Below, piece by piece: positions 7,694 to 15,217 of a stretch of 33,665 nucleotides of DNA. Numbering within the stretch: position 1 is the first letter of the stretch; every line of letters starts with the position of its first letter. Made by a program: the position numbers and the translations under genes. The stretch comes from Rhodobacteraceae bacterium HLUCCO18. Its GTDB lineage: Bacteria > Pseudomonadota > Alphaproteobacteria > Rhodobacterales > Rhodobacteraceae. The stretch is taken from positions 1-33,665 of the forward strand of contig LJSY01000039.1 of the NCBI GenBank assembly GCA_001314805.1, written 5' to 3'. Below the pieces are notes generated by a model that saw nothing but the letters and a program-made list of their open reading frames with translations, was not told the DNA's origin and searched no databases.

Positions 7694-8842
7694 TCAGAGG
7701 CGCAATTCCAATCCCGCGATGTCGTCCGGCGTGATATAGGCCACGGCCGGATTGAGCATCACCTGCAGGTGCAGCGCAAAGACCCGCGCGGAGTCCTGGT
7801 CCCGGTTGGCCCATTCGAACCAGAGCGGAATGGCGATCCGGCGAAATCTGTCGACATCCTCTTCCGACAATCGCGTGACCTCCACCCCGGCATCCGCGAA
7901 TTGCTGCCATGCGGCGATATTTGCCTGTTGGTGGGCCGTGAAGTGCTCAACGGAAAACGCGCGGACCAACTCGGTGAGGAGGTCTTGGGTCGGTGCCGAA
8001 AGACTGTCCCAGACGGTCTGGTTGAACACGACGATGGTCAGATCCACCGGCTGGTGCAGGCAGGGCGTCGAGGCCGGCCCCATGACGATGTAGTCACTCA
8101 CCTCCGCGAAGCCGAGATCGTAGTTCATGGCAGGGCCGGTGAAGTCGGCAGCATCGATGGCACCCGAGGCGAGCGCTGGGCGAACCTCCGAACCGGCAAG
8201 GGTGATCGTGCGGGCGCCAATTGCCTCGAAACAGTCCGCTATGATGCCGCCGGGCATCCGCAGACTGATCCCTTCGAAATCCTCCAAAGACCGGATCGGC
8301 ACGTTGGAGTGGATCAGGTTCATGTCATGATGGACATGGCCGACGAAGTGCAGTCCGTGCCGGGCGTATAGGTCCCGAGCGAGTTCCGTGCCGCCGTAGC
8401 TGTCGAACAGCATATCCCATTGATGGGGATGGGGCAGGCCCATCGGGAAGGAGGTGAAGAAGGCCCCGGCAGGCATGGCGCCGGTGATCGCGGCGTAGTG
8501 CGGGACCCAATGCATCCCGTCCAGTACGCCGGCCGAGGTGGCCGTCATCATGTCGAATATCTCGGTCACCGACCCGCCGGCATAGGGGACGAAATCGACC
8601 TCCCCGGACGTCAGTTCGACAACCCGTTCGCACCAATCGCGGAAAGTGTTGTAGCCGATCGTATTCTCGGTCCAGAGGGATTGCAGGGTCAGTCTGCGGC
8701 CTGCGGAGACTTGTGCATTTCCAATGAAGGGCGAAGCTAAGGCCCCGGCGCCAAGCGCCGCGGTGGCGATGAACGCCCTGCGCGTCCCGGCGGCACACAG
8801 CTTATCAGAGCCTTTGCCCGTCGGCGCGCTGACCTGGTGCAT
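7694..8842 (-). CDS. TRAP-type periplasmic binding protein, probable sensor partner
   Basis: This 382-residue protein starts with a Tat-type signal (TRRAFIATAALGAGALAS, about residues 20-37) followed by a DctP/TakP-like solute-binding fold. The family landmark is EGISLRMPGG with the conserved arginine that usually contacts a carboxylate, followed by EVRPALASGAIDAADFTGP. It is shorter in its conserved motifs and more divergent than the binding protein at 22082-23167. No DctQ or DctM permease is next to it; the next gene is a hybrid histidine kinase. This suggests it presents a bound organic acid to the kinase, as TorT does for TorS and as some TRAP binding proteins do for DctS-type sensors. 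The start has a nine-G tract as ribosome-binding site. The ligand cannot be named. Confidence 0.85.
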   Translation of the reverse strand: MHQVSAPTGKGSDKLCAAGTRRAFIATAALGAGALASPFIGNAQVSAGRRLTLQSLWTENTIGYNTFRDWCERVVELTSGEVDFVPYAGGSVTEIFDMMTATSAGVLDGMHWVPHYAAITGAMPAGAFFTSFPMGLPHPHQWDMLFDSYGGTELARDLYARHGLHFVGHVHHDMNLIHSNVPIRSLEDFEGISLRMPGGIIADCFEAIGARTITLAGSEVRPALASGAIDAADFTGPAMNYDLGFAEVSDYIVMGPASTPCLHQPVDLTIVVFNQTVWDSLSAPTQDLLTELVRAFSVEHFTAHQQANIAAWQQFADAGVEVTRLSEEDVDRFRRIAIPLWFEWANRDQDSARVFALHLQVMLNPAVAYITPDDIAGLELRL

Positions 8843-8844
8843 GT

Positions 8845-8856
8845 CATCCCCCCCCC
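8845..8856 (-). promoter_or_regulatory. Nine-G homopolymer acting as ribosome-binding site
   Basis: On the minus strand a run of nine G (8848-8856) ends 5 nt before the ATG of the binding-protein gene, with the sequence GATGACATG between. It is the only Shine-Dalgarno-like sequence. An out-of-frame ATG (8845-8847) overlaps the spacer. A homopolymer in this place could change length by slippage and alter initiation. Confidence 0.45.
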
Positions 8857-8879
8857 GCGACGGACAGCTGTCGCGTCGA

Positions 8880-8914
8880 TGTCCACGCTACGGACACCTT
8901 GAATGAAAAATCAA
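8880..8914 (-). promoter_or_regulatory. Putative promoter with operator dyad before the phosphorelay operon
   Basis: On the minus strand a possible -35 TTGATT (8909-8914) and -10 TAGCGT (8885-8890) are spaced by 18 bp. The dyad TGTCC-N7-GGACA (8880-8896) covers the -10. A second perfect dyad, GACAGCTGTC, lies at 8863-8872 in the 5' leader. The boxes match consensus only partly. The dyad is a plausible repressor or activator site, but no regulator with a DNA-binding domain is encoded in the operon. Confidence 0.35.
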
Positions 8915-9488
8915 TCCAAAACTGCGGTCATGAGGGGCGTCGGACGTCTGAAGATAAATGCCGATTGCGCCGAGCAGCGGGCTGTCTGCACGGGCTCCGG
9001 AACTCCGGAATGCAGTTCGAAACAGGGCTGGGTCACGCAAGCGCCTGCGCAAACCATGCCGCCCTAGCAAGCCCCCGCAGGACATTCTCGGCGAAGGGCC
9101 GGGTCTCCCCCACAATGGGCTGACGGTGTCGGGTTCATCCAGAACTGGTCGCCCGGAAAGCGGGTACCGGACCGTTGCAAGGCAACTGGCGCAAACGGCC
9201 CGCATTCATCGAACCTGCAATTCTCGTTTCATCTGGCTCGTCCGTCAAATGGGCGTCCGCATTCCGGATTGCGGCCCGCCAAAGCCCGGTGCGGACAGTA
9301 CGAATGGCCGCTCTTGAATATTGGGTACAGTTGACTGCTTCAGTCGACCGGCTCACCGGATCCGCTAATGTCGGGGCCGAAGCGCTTCCGCAAAGGGCTG
9401 AGGCAGACCTTCGCGATCCATGAAGACGCCCGCTGCGTGGTAGCCTCGACAAGCCCGCGCCGCGTGGAACCCGACCGGGGGGCCTGCC
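8915..9488. other. Gene-free stretch between phosphorelay operon and trpE
   Basis: About 570 bp carry only short, unconvincing open frames. No RNA gene, strong terminator or IS end was found. The minus-strand open frame ending near 9365 (GYHAAGVFMDREGLPQ) has no family I recognise. The stretch presumably holds the promoter of the phosphorelay operon and the 3' end of the trpE transcript. Confidence 0.4.
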
Positions 9489-10997
9489 CTAACCGTTCCG
9501 CCCGCTGAACAGCCCCGCATCCTCGGCCGCGCGGCGGATGGCGCGGGCCTTGTTCTCGGTTTCCTCGAACTCCGCCTGCGGATCGCTGTCATAGACCACG
9601 CCGCCGCCCGCCTGGATGTAGAGCGTGCCATCCTGCACCACGGCGGTCCTCAGCGCGATGCACATGTCCATGTCGCCACCCGCGCTGAAATAGCCCACGC
9701 CGCCGCCGTAGACGCCGCGTTTCTCCGGCTCCAGCTCGTCGATGATCTCCATCGCGCGGACCTTGGGCGCGCCCGACACGGTGCCCGCCGGAAGACCGGC
9801 CAGCAGCGCCGAGAGCGCGTCGTGATCCTCCGACAGCTCGCCCACCACGTTCGAGACGATATGCATCACGTGGGAATAGCGCTCGACGATGAATTCCTCG
9901 GTCGGGCGGACGGTGCCGATCTTGGCGACGCGGCCCACGTCGTTGCGCCCCAGATCGAGCAGCATCAGGTGCTCGGCCAGTTCCTTTTCGTCCGCCAGCA
10001 GGTCGGCCTCGAGCGCGCGGTCCTCCTCGGGCGTCTGCCCGCGTTTGCGGGTGCCGGCGATCGGGCGGATCGTGACCTCTCCGCCGAAGACCCGCACGAG
10101 GATCTCGGGGCTCGCGCCCACCACCTGGAACGGGCCGAAGTTGAAGTAGAACATGAAGGGCGAGGGGTTCGTGCGCCTGAGCGCGCGGTAAAGCGCGAAG
10201 GGCGGATGCGCGAAATCGATGCGCCAGCGCTGCGACGGCACCACCTGGAAGATGTCGCCCGCGCGGATGTAGTCCTTGGCCTTCTCCACGGCGGCGAGAT
10301 AGCCCGCATGGGAGAAATTCGAAACGGGCTCGCCCAGCGGCTGGGCGTCGCCCATCTCGCGCGCGGCGACCGAGGGCGCGCGTTCCAGATCGCGCAGCGC
10401 GTCCGACACACGCTCGGCCGCCTGCGCATAGGCCGCCCGCGCGGACAGGCCCGACCCCACCCAGGCGGGCGCCACGACGGTCACCTCGCCCTTCACCCCG
10501 TCGAGCACGGCGATGACCGAGGGGCGCATCAGCACCGCGTCGGGCAGGCCGAGCGGGTCCGGGTTCACGTCCGGCAGATGCTCCACCAGCCGGATCATGT
10601 CATAGCCGAGATAGCCGAAGAGGCCGGCGGCTGCGGCGGGCAGGTCGGCGGGCATGTCGATGGCGGACTCGGCCAGAAGACCGCGCAACGCCTCGAGCGG
10701 CGGGGCCTCGCACGGCTCGAACGCGTCGCGGTCGTAACGCGCGGCGCGGTTCACGCGGGCCCCTTTACCCCGGCATTCCCAGATCAGGTCGGGCTTCATC
10801 CCGATGATGGAGTAGCGCCCGCGCACCTCGCCGCCCGTCACCGATTCAAGAATGAACGCATCGCGCCCCGCATCGGTGAGCTTGAGCATCACCGAGACGG
10901 GCGTGTCGAGATCGGCGGCCAGCCGGGCATAGACCAGCTGGTTCCGGCCGGCGTTCCACCCGGCCTCGAAATCCGTGAACTCGGGGGTCAGGGCCAT
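9489..10997 (-). CDS. trpE: Anthranilate synthase component I
   Basis: The 502-residue protein makes anthranilate from chorismate, with ammonia from glutamine supplied by TrpG, in the first step of tryptophan synthesis. The N-terminal part carries the feedback region (FILESVTGGEVRGRYSIIG, close to the LLES tryptophan-binding motif). The C-terminal chorismate-binding domain is well preserved: GASPEILVRV, IRPIAGTRKRG, LLDLGRNDVGRVA, ERYSHVMHIVSNV, LPAGTVSGAPKVRAMEII and GGGVGYFSAGGDMD. Length is normal. It starts 10 nt after the stop of the PpiD-like gene with no strong ribosome-binding site, so it is probably co-transcribed and translationally coupled. No trpG or trpD is seen downstream within the window, and there is no trp leader peptide in the short gap. 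Confidence 0.96.
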   Translation of the reverse strand: MALTPEFTDFEAGWNAGRNQLVYARLAADLDTPVSVMLKLTDAGRDAFILESVTGGEVRGRYSIIGMKPDLIWECRGKGARVNRAARYDRDAFEPCEAPPLEALRGLLAESAIDMPADLPAAAAGLFGYLGYDMIRLVEHLPDVNPDPLGLPDAVLMRPSVIAVLDGVKGEVTVVAPAWVGSGLSARAAYAQAAERVSDALRDLERAPSVAAREMGDAQPLGEPVSNFSHAGYLAAVEKAKDYIRAGDIFQVVPSQRWRIDFAHPPFALYRALRRTNPSPFMFYFNFGPFQVVGASPEILVRVFGGEVTIRPIAGTRKRGQTPEEDRALEADLLADEKELAEHLMLLDLGRNDVGRVAKIGTVRPTEEFIVERYSHVMHIVSNVVGELSEDHDALSALLAGLPAGTVSGAPKVRAMEIIDELEPEKRGVYGGGVGYFSAGGDMDMCIALRTAVVQDGTLYIQAGGGVVYDSDPQAEFEETENKARAIRRAAEDAGLFSGRNG

Positions 10998-11007
10998 GGC
11001 CGCGCGC

Positions 11008-12861
11008 TCACGGGAACTGCGCGTGCACGGCGTTGATCACGCTCTGATCGAGGCGGATGCCCGCATCGTCCTGCAGCGCGCGCCCGTAGCTTTCGAAAAT
11101 GTCCTGCGCCATGGATTGCGCGACGGTCTGATCGAGGATCTGCAACAGCATGCCGGTGTCGTCCGCATCGCGCGCGGCGGGATTCACCGCGTCGAGCCGC
11201 ACGATATGGGCCGAGCGCGCGCCGGGGATCGCCACGACATCGCCGGGGCCGGAAAGCTCGAAGGCCTGCGCCACGAGCGTGGGCGGCATGTCGGGGATGA
11301 TGTCCTGCCGCCGCAGCTGCGTCTCGGTGGCGACATCGCCAAGGCTCTCCAGCGCCGCGCCGGTGGCGATCTGGCCCACCAGCTGATCGGCGCGCGCCGT
11401 CAGAGCCTCGCGGAGCGCCGTCACGCGCCAGGCCTCGGCGACCTCGTCCTCGATCTCGGCAAGGGGCGGCACGGTCGGCGGCACGATCTCGTCGAGGCGG
11501 AGCGCGAAGAGCCCGCCATCGGAAAGGTCCAGCACCTCGGGAAAGTCGCGCTCTTCGACCGCACGCGCGGCCTCGCGGAAGGTGTCATAGGCCGCGATCC
11601 CGTCCTCGGAGGCTGGGGTGAAATCGATCTGGCCAAGGGTCATCGGCGTCGTCTCGGCCAGTTCCTCCAGCGTCGCGCCGGAGGCCAGAAGATCGTCGAT
11701 TTCCTCGCGCATCACGGCGATCTGGCGACGCGCGGCATCATCGGCCAGTTCCTCGCGCAGATCGGCGCGGGCCTCCTCGAAGCTCGTCTCGGTGGCCTCC
11801 AGCACGGCGTTCACGCGATAAAGCGCGGGGCCGAGCCGCGAGGGCAGGGGGCCGATGATCTCGCTTTCGGTATCGGCGAAGATCACCTCGGCGGCCGCGG
11901 CGGGCAGGTCCTCGAAGGCGACCTCGCCAAGGTCCACGTCCGCCAGCGTCAGGTCGCGTTCCTCGACCAGCGTGTCGAAATCGGTCTCGCCGGCCGCGAT
12001 GGCGTCATAGGCGGCCCGGGCCGCGTCCTCGCTGCCGAAGGCGAGCCGTTCCAGCAGCCGCCGCTCGGGCTGGCGGTAGACGCCGATCCGGCTGTCATAG
12101 AGCCGACGCAGGCTGTCCTCGTCGACCTCGACCTCGTCCATGATCTGCGTCGGGACCAGCCAGGCATAGGTGATGCGCCGCGCCTCGGGGCGTTCGAACC
12201 GCTCGGGGAAGTCCTCGTAGAAGGCCGAGAGATCCTCGGGAGTGGGGTCCGGCAACGGGTCTGTCAGATCGGCCTCGGTCAGGGTCAGGATCGACAGGTC
12301 CCGCGTCTCGCCCTGAAAGGCCGCGATGCTTTCGCCATAGATCTGCGGCGCGCGGATGGCGCCGATCACGGCCGACTGCAGGAGCGCCCGGGCGGTGTCC
12401 TCGCGCGTGTCCTCCTCGAACTCGCGGGGGCTGAGCCCCTCCTGCGCGAGGAGGAATTCGTAGGCCTCGCGGTCGAAGCCGCCGTTCGCGCCCTCGAAGG
12501 CCTCGAAATCCTGGATCTGGCGCGCCACCGCCGCGTCGCCCACCGACAGCCCGAGCCGCTGCGCCTCATTGGCCAGCGCCGCGCGCGCCACCAGCGACTG
12601 CAGCACCGCCTCGTCAAGGCCGCGCGCGCGCAGGTCGGCGAGGTTCACGGGCGTCTGCGTCTGGGCGATCTGGGCGCGGATCTCGTTTTGCAGCGCGCGG
12701 GCGTAGTCCTCCGCGGTGATCTCGACCTCGCCCACCTCGCCGAGCCGGCTCGCCCCGCCCCCGAAGGAGCCGATGCCGAACCCCGCGAGCGCGATGAACA
12801 GGAGCCCGAGGATGATCCAGACGAAGAAGCGTGAGATCGATTTTCCGGCCGATGCCGCCAT
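11008..12861 (-). CDS. PpiD/SurA-like membrane-anchored peptidyl-prolyl isomerase
   Basis: The 617-residue protein has a cytoplasmic start rich in Lys/Ser, one membrane anchor (about residues 8-30, FFVWIILGLLFIALAGFGIG) and a large periplasmic part. A SurA-N-like helical chaperone region (about 35-220, with AALANEAQRLGLSVGD) is followed by a PPIC-type rotamase segment (about 250-365, with DLGEVAFEDLPAAAAEV). A further helical region, probably an extra degenerate parvulin-like unit, ends the protein. It matches PpiD in order and length and would help fold outer-membrane and exported proteins. In PpiD the isomerase activity is weak or absent; catalysis cannot be judged here. GAAGGA lies 8 nt before the ATG. 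It is followed after 10 nt by trpE, a pairing common in Rhodobacteraceae. Confidence 0.88.
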   Translation of the reverse strand: MAASAGKSISRFFVWIILGLLFIALAGFGIGSFGGGASRLGEVGEVEITAEDYARALQNEIRAQIAQTQTPVNLADLRARGLDEAVLQSLVARAALANEAQRLGLSVGDAAVARQIQDFEAFEGANGGFDREAYEFLLAQEGLSPREFEEDTREDTARALLQSAVIGAIRAPQIYGESIAAFQGETRDLSILTLTEADLTDPLPDPTPEDLSAFYEDFPERFERPEARRITYAWLVPTQIMDEVEVDEDSLRRLYDSRIGVYRQPERRLLERLAFGSEDAARAAYDAIAAGETDFDTLVEERDLTLADVDLGEVAFEDLPAAAAEVIFADTESEIIGPLPSRLGPALYRVNAVLEATETSFEEARADLREELADDAARRQIAVMREEIDDLLASGATLEELAETTPMTLGQIDFTPASEDGIAAYDTFREAARAVEERDFPEVLDLSDGGLFALRLDEIVPPTVPPLAEIEDEVAEAWRVTALREALTARADQLVGQIATGAALESLGDVATETQLRRQDIIPDMPPTLVAQAFELSGPGDVVAIPGARSAHIVRLDAVNPAARDADDTGMLLQILDQTVAQSMAQDIFESYGRALQDDAGIRLDQSVINAVHAQFP

Positions 12862-12986
12862 GGGCGTGATCCTTCGTTTCCGGTGTTCTTCGCGCGCGAG
12901 CAGATGCTGTCGGGGTGACTTACGCGCTCAGGCGCGGCCCGACAAGGCCCGGCCGATTGCGTGCGTCGCGACCAGGCGCATCACCG

Positions 12987-14174
12987 TCACGGGGTCACCG
13001 CGCCCAGCCGGTCGCAGACCTCGGCCAGGCCCGCGACGTCGGCATTGGCGAACGCGATCCTGAGCGTCGCCTCCGCCTGTCCGTCGCCGCCCTCCGCCAG
13101 CCGCGGTCCGAACATGGTGCCCGGCAGCGTCAGGATATGGGCGCTGTCGACAAGGTCCTTCGCGACCGCGTCGGAGGGCGCATCGAACGGGTGCCGCGCA
13201 TAGGCGAAATAGGCGCCGCAGCCCAGAAGCCGCCAGCCGGACAGGCGTTGGAAGCCCGCGACCATGGCATCGCGCCGCGCAAGGATCTCGGCCCGTTCCC
13301 CGGCCAGCCAGTCGCCGAGGTTCCGCATCCCCCAGAGCGCGCCGATCTGGCCGACCTGCGGCGGACAGATCGCGACCGTGTCGAGGAATTTCTCGACCTC
13401 CGCCAACCGTGCCTCGGAGGCCATGAGCGCACCGACCCGGTGGCCGGTCAGCCGGTAGGCCTTGGAAAAGGAATAGAGGTGGATGAGCGTGTCGTCCCAG
13501 TCGGGATCGGCGAAGAGGTCATGAGGCGCGTGCTCGCTGTCGAGATAGTCCCGATAGGTCTCGTCGACGATCAACGCGAGGCCGTGGGTCCTGGCGAGAT
13601 CGAAGAAGGCGCGGATCAGGGCGGGCGGATAGGCCACGCCGGCCGGGTTGTTGGGCGAGACGAGCACGATGGCGCGGGTCCGCGGCGTGATCAGCGCGGC
13701 CGCGCGTTCGGGGTCGGGCAGCAGGTCGTCGCCCGTGGGCAGGGTCCGCGTCTCCACGCCCGCCATGTCGAGCCACATCTTGTGGTTGAAATAGTAGGGC
13801 AGGGGCAGGATCACCGCGTCACCCGGCCCGGCGATGGTGGCCATGGCGGCGCAGAAGGCCTGATTGCAGCCAGCGGTGATGGCGACCTGCGCGGGCGTGA
13901 TCGCGCCCCCGTAGACGGCCGACCATTGGCGCGCCAGTTCCTCGCGAAGCGCGGGCAGGCCCAGCACGGGCCCGTAAAGATGGGAGGACGGGTCGCCGAT
14001 CAGCGCCTCGGCCATGGCGCGGACGAGCGGCTCGGGCGGGGGCGCGACGGGGGCTGCCTGGCTGAGGTTGACCAGGGGCTTCTCGGCGGGAAAGCTGCGC
14101 CCGTCGATCCAGCGCCGGGCCTCCATCACCGGAGGCGGGAAGGTCACGGCAAGGTTGTGGTTGATAGGCCGCAT
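12987..14174 (-). CDS. PLP-dependent class I/II aminotransferase
   Basis: The 395-residue protein is a fold-type I aminotransferase. The PLP lysine is K238 in SFSKAYRLTGHRVG. Other landmarks are the cofactor-binding AGCNQAF segment, the SPNNPAG motif with its conserved Asn, and DETYRDY, where the Asp pairs with the PLP ring nitrogen. The amino-donor cannot be told; aspartate-, aromatic- or methionine-type enzymes all share this pattern. I placed the start at 14174 because GGAGG lies 5 nt before that ATG. The in-frame ATG at 14216 sits inside the 23-bp dispersed repeat and lacks a good ribosome-binding site. The gene lies 125 bp upstream of the PpiD-like gene, in the same direction, and may share its transcript. 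Confidence 0.88.
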   Translation of the reverse strand: MRPINHNLAVTFPPPVMEARRWIDGRSFPAEKPLVNLSQAAPVAPPPEPLVRAMAEALIGDPSSHLYGPVLGLPALREELARQWSAVYGGAITPAQVAITAGCNQAFCAAMATIAGPGDAVILPLPYYFNHKMWLDMAGVETRTLPTGDDLLPDPERAAALITPRTRAIVLVSPNNPAGVAYPPALIRAFFDLARTHGLALIVDETYRDYLDSEHAPHDLFADPDWDDTLIHLYSFSKAYRLTGHRVGALMASEARLAEVEKFLDTVAICPPQVGQIGALWGMRNLGDWLAGERAEILARRDAMVAGFQRLSGWRLLGCGAYFAYARHPFDAPSDAVAKDLVDSAHILTLPGTMFGPRLAEGGDGQAEATLRIAFANADVAGLAEVCDRLGAVTP

Positions 14175-14210
14175 TTGCGCCTCCCCGGATGCCGGGCGGA
14201 TCGATCCGGC

Positions 14211-14233
14211 CTTCATCTTTCGAAAAATACGCC
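14211..14233 (-). repeat. Dispersed 23-bp intergenic repeat, copy A
   Basis: On the minus strand this reads GCGTATTTTTCGAAAGATGAAG plus flanks. It is one of three near-identical copies in the window (others at 14931-14953 and 31326-31348). It lies between ssb and the aminotransferase gene, overlapping the weak upstream ATG of the latter. Confidence 0.7.
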
Positions 14234-14245
14234 CGCCGGAGGCAT

Positions 14246-14269
14246 GCGAATTTTCGTACGAAAATTCGC
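14246..14269. repeat. 24-bp perfect palindrome downstream of ssb
   Basis: A perfect 24-bp palindrome centred on CGTACG, with half-site GCGAATTTTCGT. It begins 21 nt past the ssb stop codon and 12 bp from copy A of the dispersed repeat. It has no loop, so it is a poor terminator hairpin but a good candidate for a dimeric protein-binding site. Confidence 0.75.
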
Positions 14270-14290
14270 ACTCGCCGAGTGGCCAGAGGC

Positions 14291-14770
14291 TCAGAACGGG
14301 ATTTCGTCGTCCATGTCGCTGCCGCCACCACCCGGTCCGCCGCCGCGACCATCATGGCCGCCGCCGCCGCCGCGCTCATCGCCGTAGTTGTCGCCACCGC
14401 CACCACCACCGGGCCCATCGCGGCCGTCAAGCATCGTCAGGTTGGAGTTGTAGCCGCGTAGCACGATCTCTGTCGTGTACCGGTCCTGGCCCGACTGGTC
14501 CTGCCATTTGCGGGTCTCGAGTTGGCCCTCGATATAGACCTTGGAGCCCTTTCGCAGATATTGCTCGGCCACCTTGACGAGGCCCTCGGAAAAGATCGCG
14601 ACGGAGTGCCACTCGGTCTTTTCCCGCCGCTCGCCGGTGTTGCGGTCGCGCCAGGTCTCCGACGTCGCGATGCGCAGGTTGCAGACCTTTCCGCCGTTCT
14701 GGAAGGACCGGACCTCCGGGTCGCGGCCCAGGTTGCCGATCAGGATCACTTTGTTCACGGAGCCGGCCAT
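14291..14770 (-). CDS. ssb: Single-stranded DNA-binding protein
   Basis: The 159-residue protein coats single-stranded DNA during replication, repair and recombination. The OB-fold occupies residues 1-110 ([34 protein letters not shown] and [20 protein letters not shown]). A glycine-rich flexible linker follows, and the C-terminal tip DMDDEIPF is the acidic, Phe-ended peptide that recruits partner proteins. The start at 14770 is supported by GGGAG 7 nt upstream; the open frame reaches further, to 14848, but the extra residues are not SSB-like. I looked for a GTTC-N7-GTTC LexA box upstream and saw only a half site, so SOS control is not supported. Confidence 0.96.
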   Translation of the reverse strand: MAGSVNKVILIGNLGRDPEVRSFQNGGKVCNLRIATSETWRDRNTGERREKTEWHSVAIFSEGLVKVAEQYLRKGSKVYIEGQLETRKWQDQSGQDRYTTEIVLRGYNSNLTMLDGRDGPGGGGGGDNYGDERGGGGGHDGRGGGPGGGGSDMDDEIPF

Positions 14771-14930
14771 CTCGTTTCTCCCGCAGGCGTCGTTGTCACT
14801 CAGGTCGTCGTTCAGGTCGGGCGCACGGCGTCGAATCCCGCCCGGCACGTCTCGACGTTTAGAACATCCAAGTTTGATGAATGAAAGCTTAAAGAGGCAG
14901 GGGGCGAAGCCCGTGGCGGGCGTCGGGTTT

Positions 14931-14953
14931 GCGTATTTTTTGAAAGATGAAGG
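14931..14953 (+). repeat. Dispersed 23-bp intergenic repeat, copy B
   Basis: Plus-strand GCGTATTTTTTGAAAGATGA with flanks, one or two bases different from copies A and C. It begins directly after the stop codon of the small minus-strand gene and is in opposite orientation to copies A and C. A short GCCCG-TGG-CGGGC hairpin lies just before it. Confidence 0.7.
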
Positions 14954-15217
14954 TCAGGGGGCGTCGTCGGTCTCGGCGCCGCGCGCCACGAGACGGGCCT
15001 TGAGCGGAGCCGCGCGCGCATCGCCCGCCTCCAGCGCGAAGACATAGGCATGGGTGAGGTAGAAGGACCGCGCCACCGGGTCGTCCGCAGCTTCGGCGGC
15101 TTGCGTGTAAAGCCCGATCAGCGCCGTCCCGTCGCCCCGTCCATGGGCCGCGAGCAGAGCGGTGTCGAGGGCGGCTCGCGCGCCTGCGCTCCCGATACCG
15201 ATCACCGCCTCTTTCAC
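14954..15217 (-). CDS. Small hypothetical protein coupled to Rieske oxygenase
   Basis: The 87-residue product (VKEAVIGIGSAGARAALDTA...) is alanine-rich, helical and soluble, with no motif I recognise and no signal peptide. Its GTG start overlaps the TGA of the Rieske oxygenase gene (GTGA, 15214-15217), which argues that it is real and made in step with the oxygenase. The pattern of short paired helices with LLAAHGRGDGTALIGLYTQA and SFYLTHAYVFALEAG resembles a TPR-like or Sel1-like pair. It could be a small accessory or assembly factor, which is inference only. Copy B of the 23-bp repeat follows its stop codon. Confidence 0.6.
   Translation of the reverse strand: MKEAVIGIGSAGARAALDTALLAAHGRGDGTALIGLYTQAAEAADDPVARSFYLTHAYVFALEAGDARAAPLKARLVARGAETDDAP

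Noticed and set aside
10998-11007. trp leader peptide or attenuator before trpE
   Set aside because: Only 10 bp separate trpE from the upstream gene, with no Trp-codon run or terminator.
9822-14387. Three long plus-strand open frames (9822-11036, 10975-12834, 12915-14387)
   Set aside because: They lie opposite trpE, the PpiD-like gene and the aminotransferase, have biased Arg/Gly/His/Ala composition and no recognisable domain; they are antisense frames typical of high-GC coding DNA.
14771-14953. LexA/SOS box upstream of ssb
   Set aside because: Only a single GTTC half-site with a mismatched partner was found, not GTTC-N7-GTTC.
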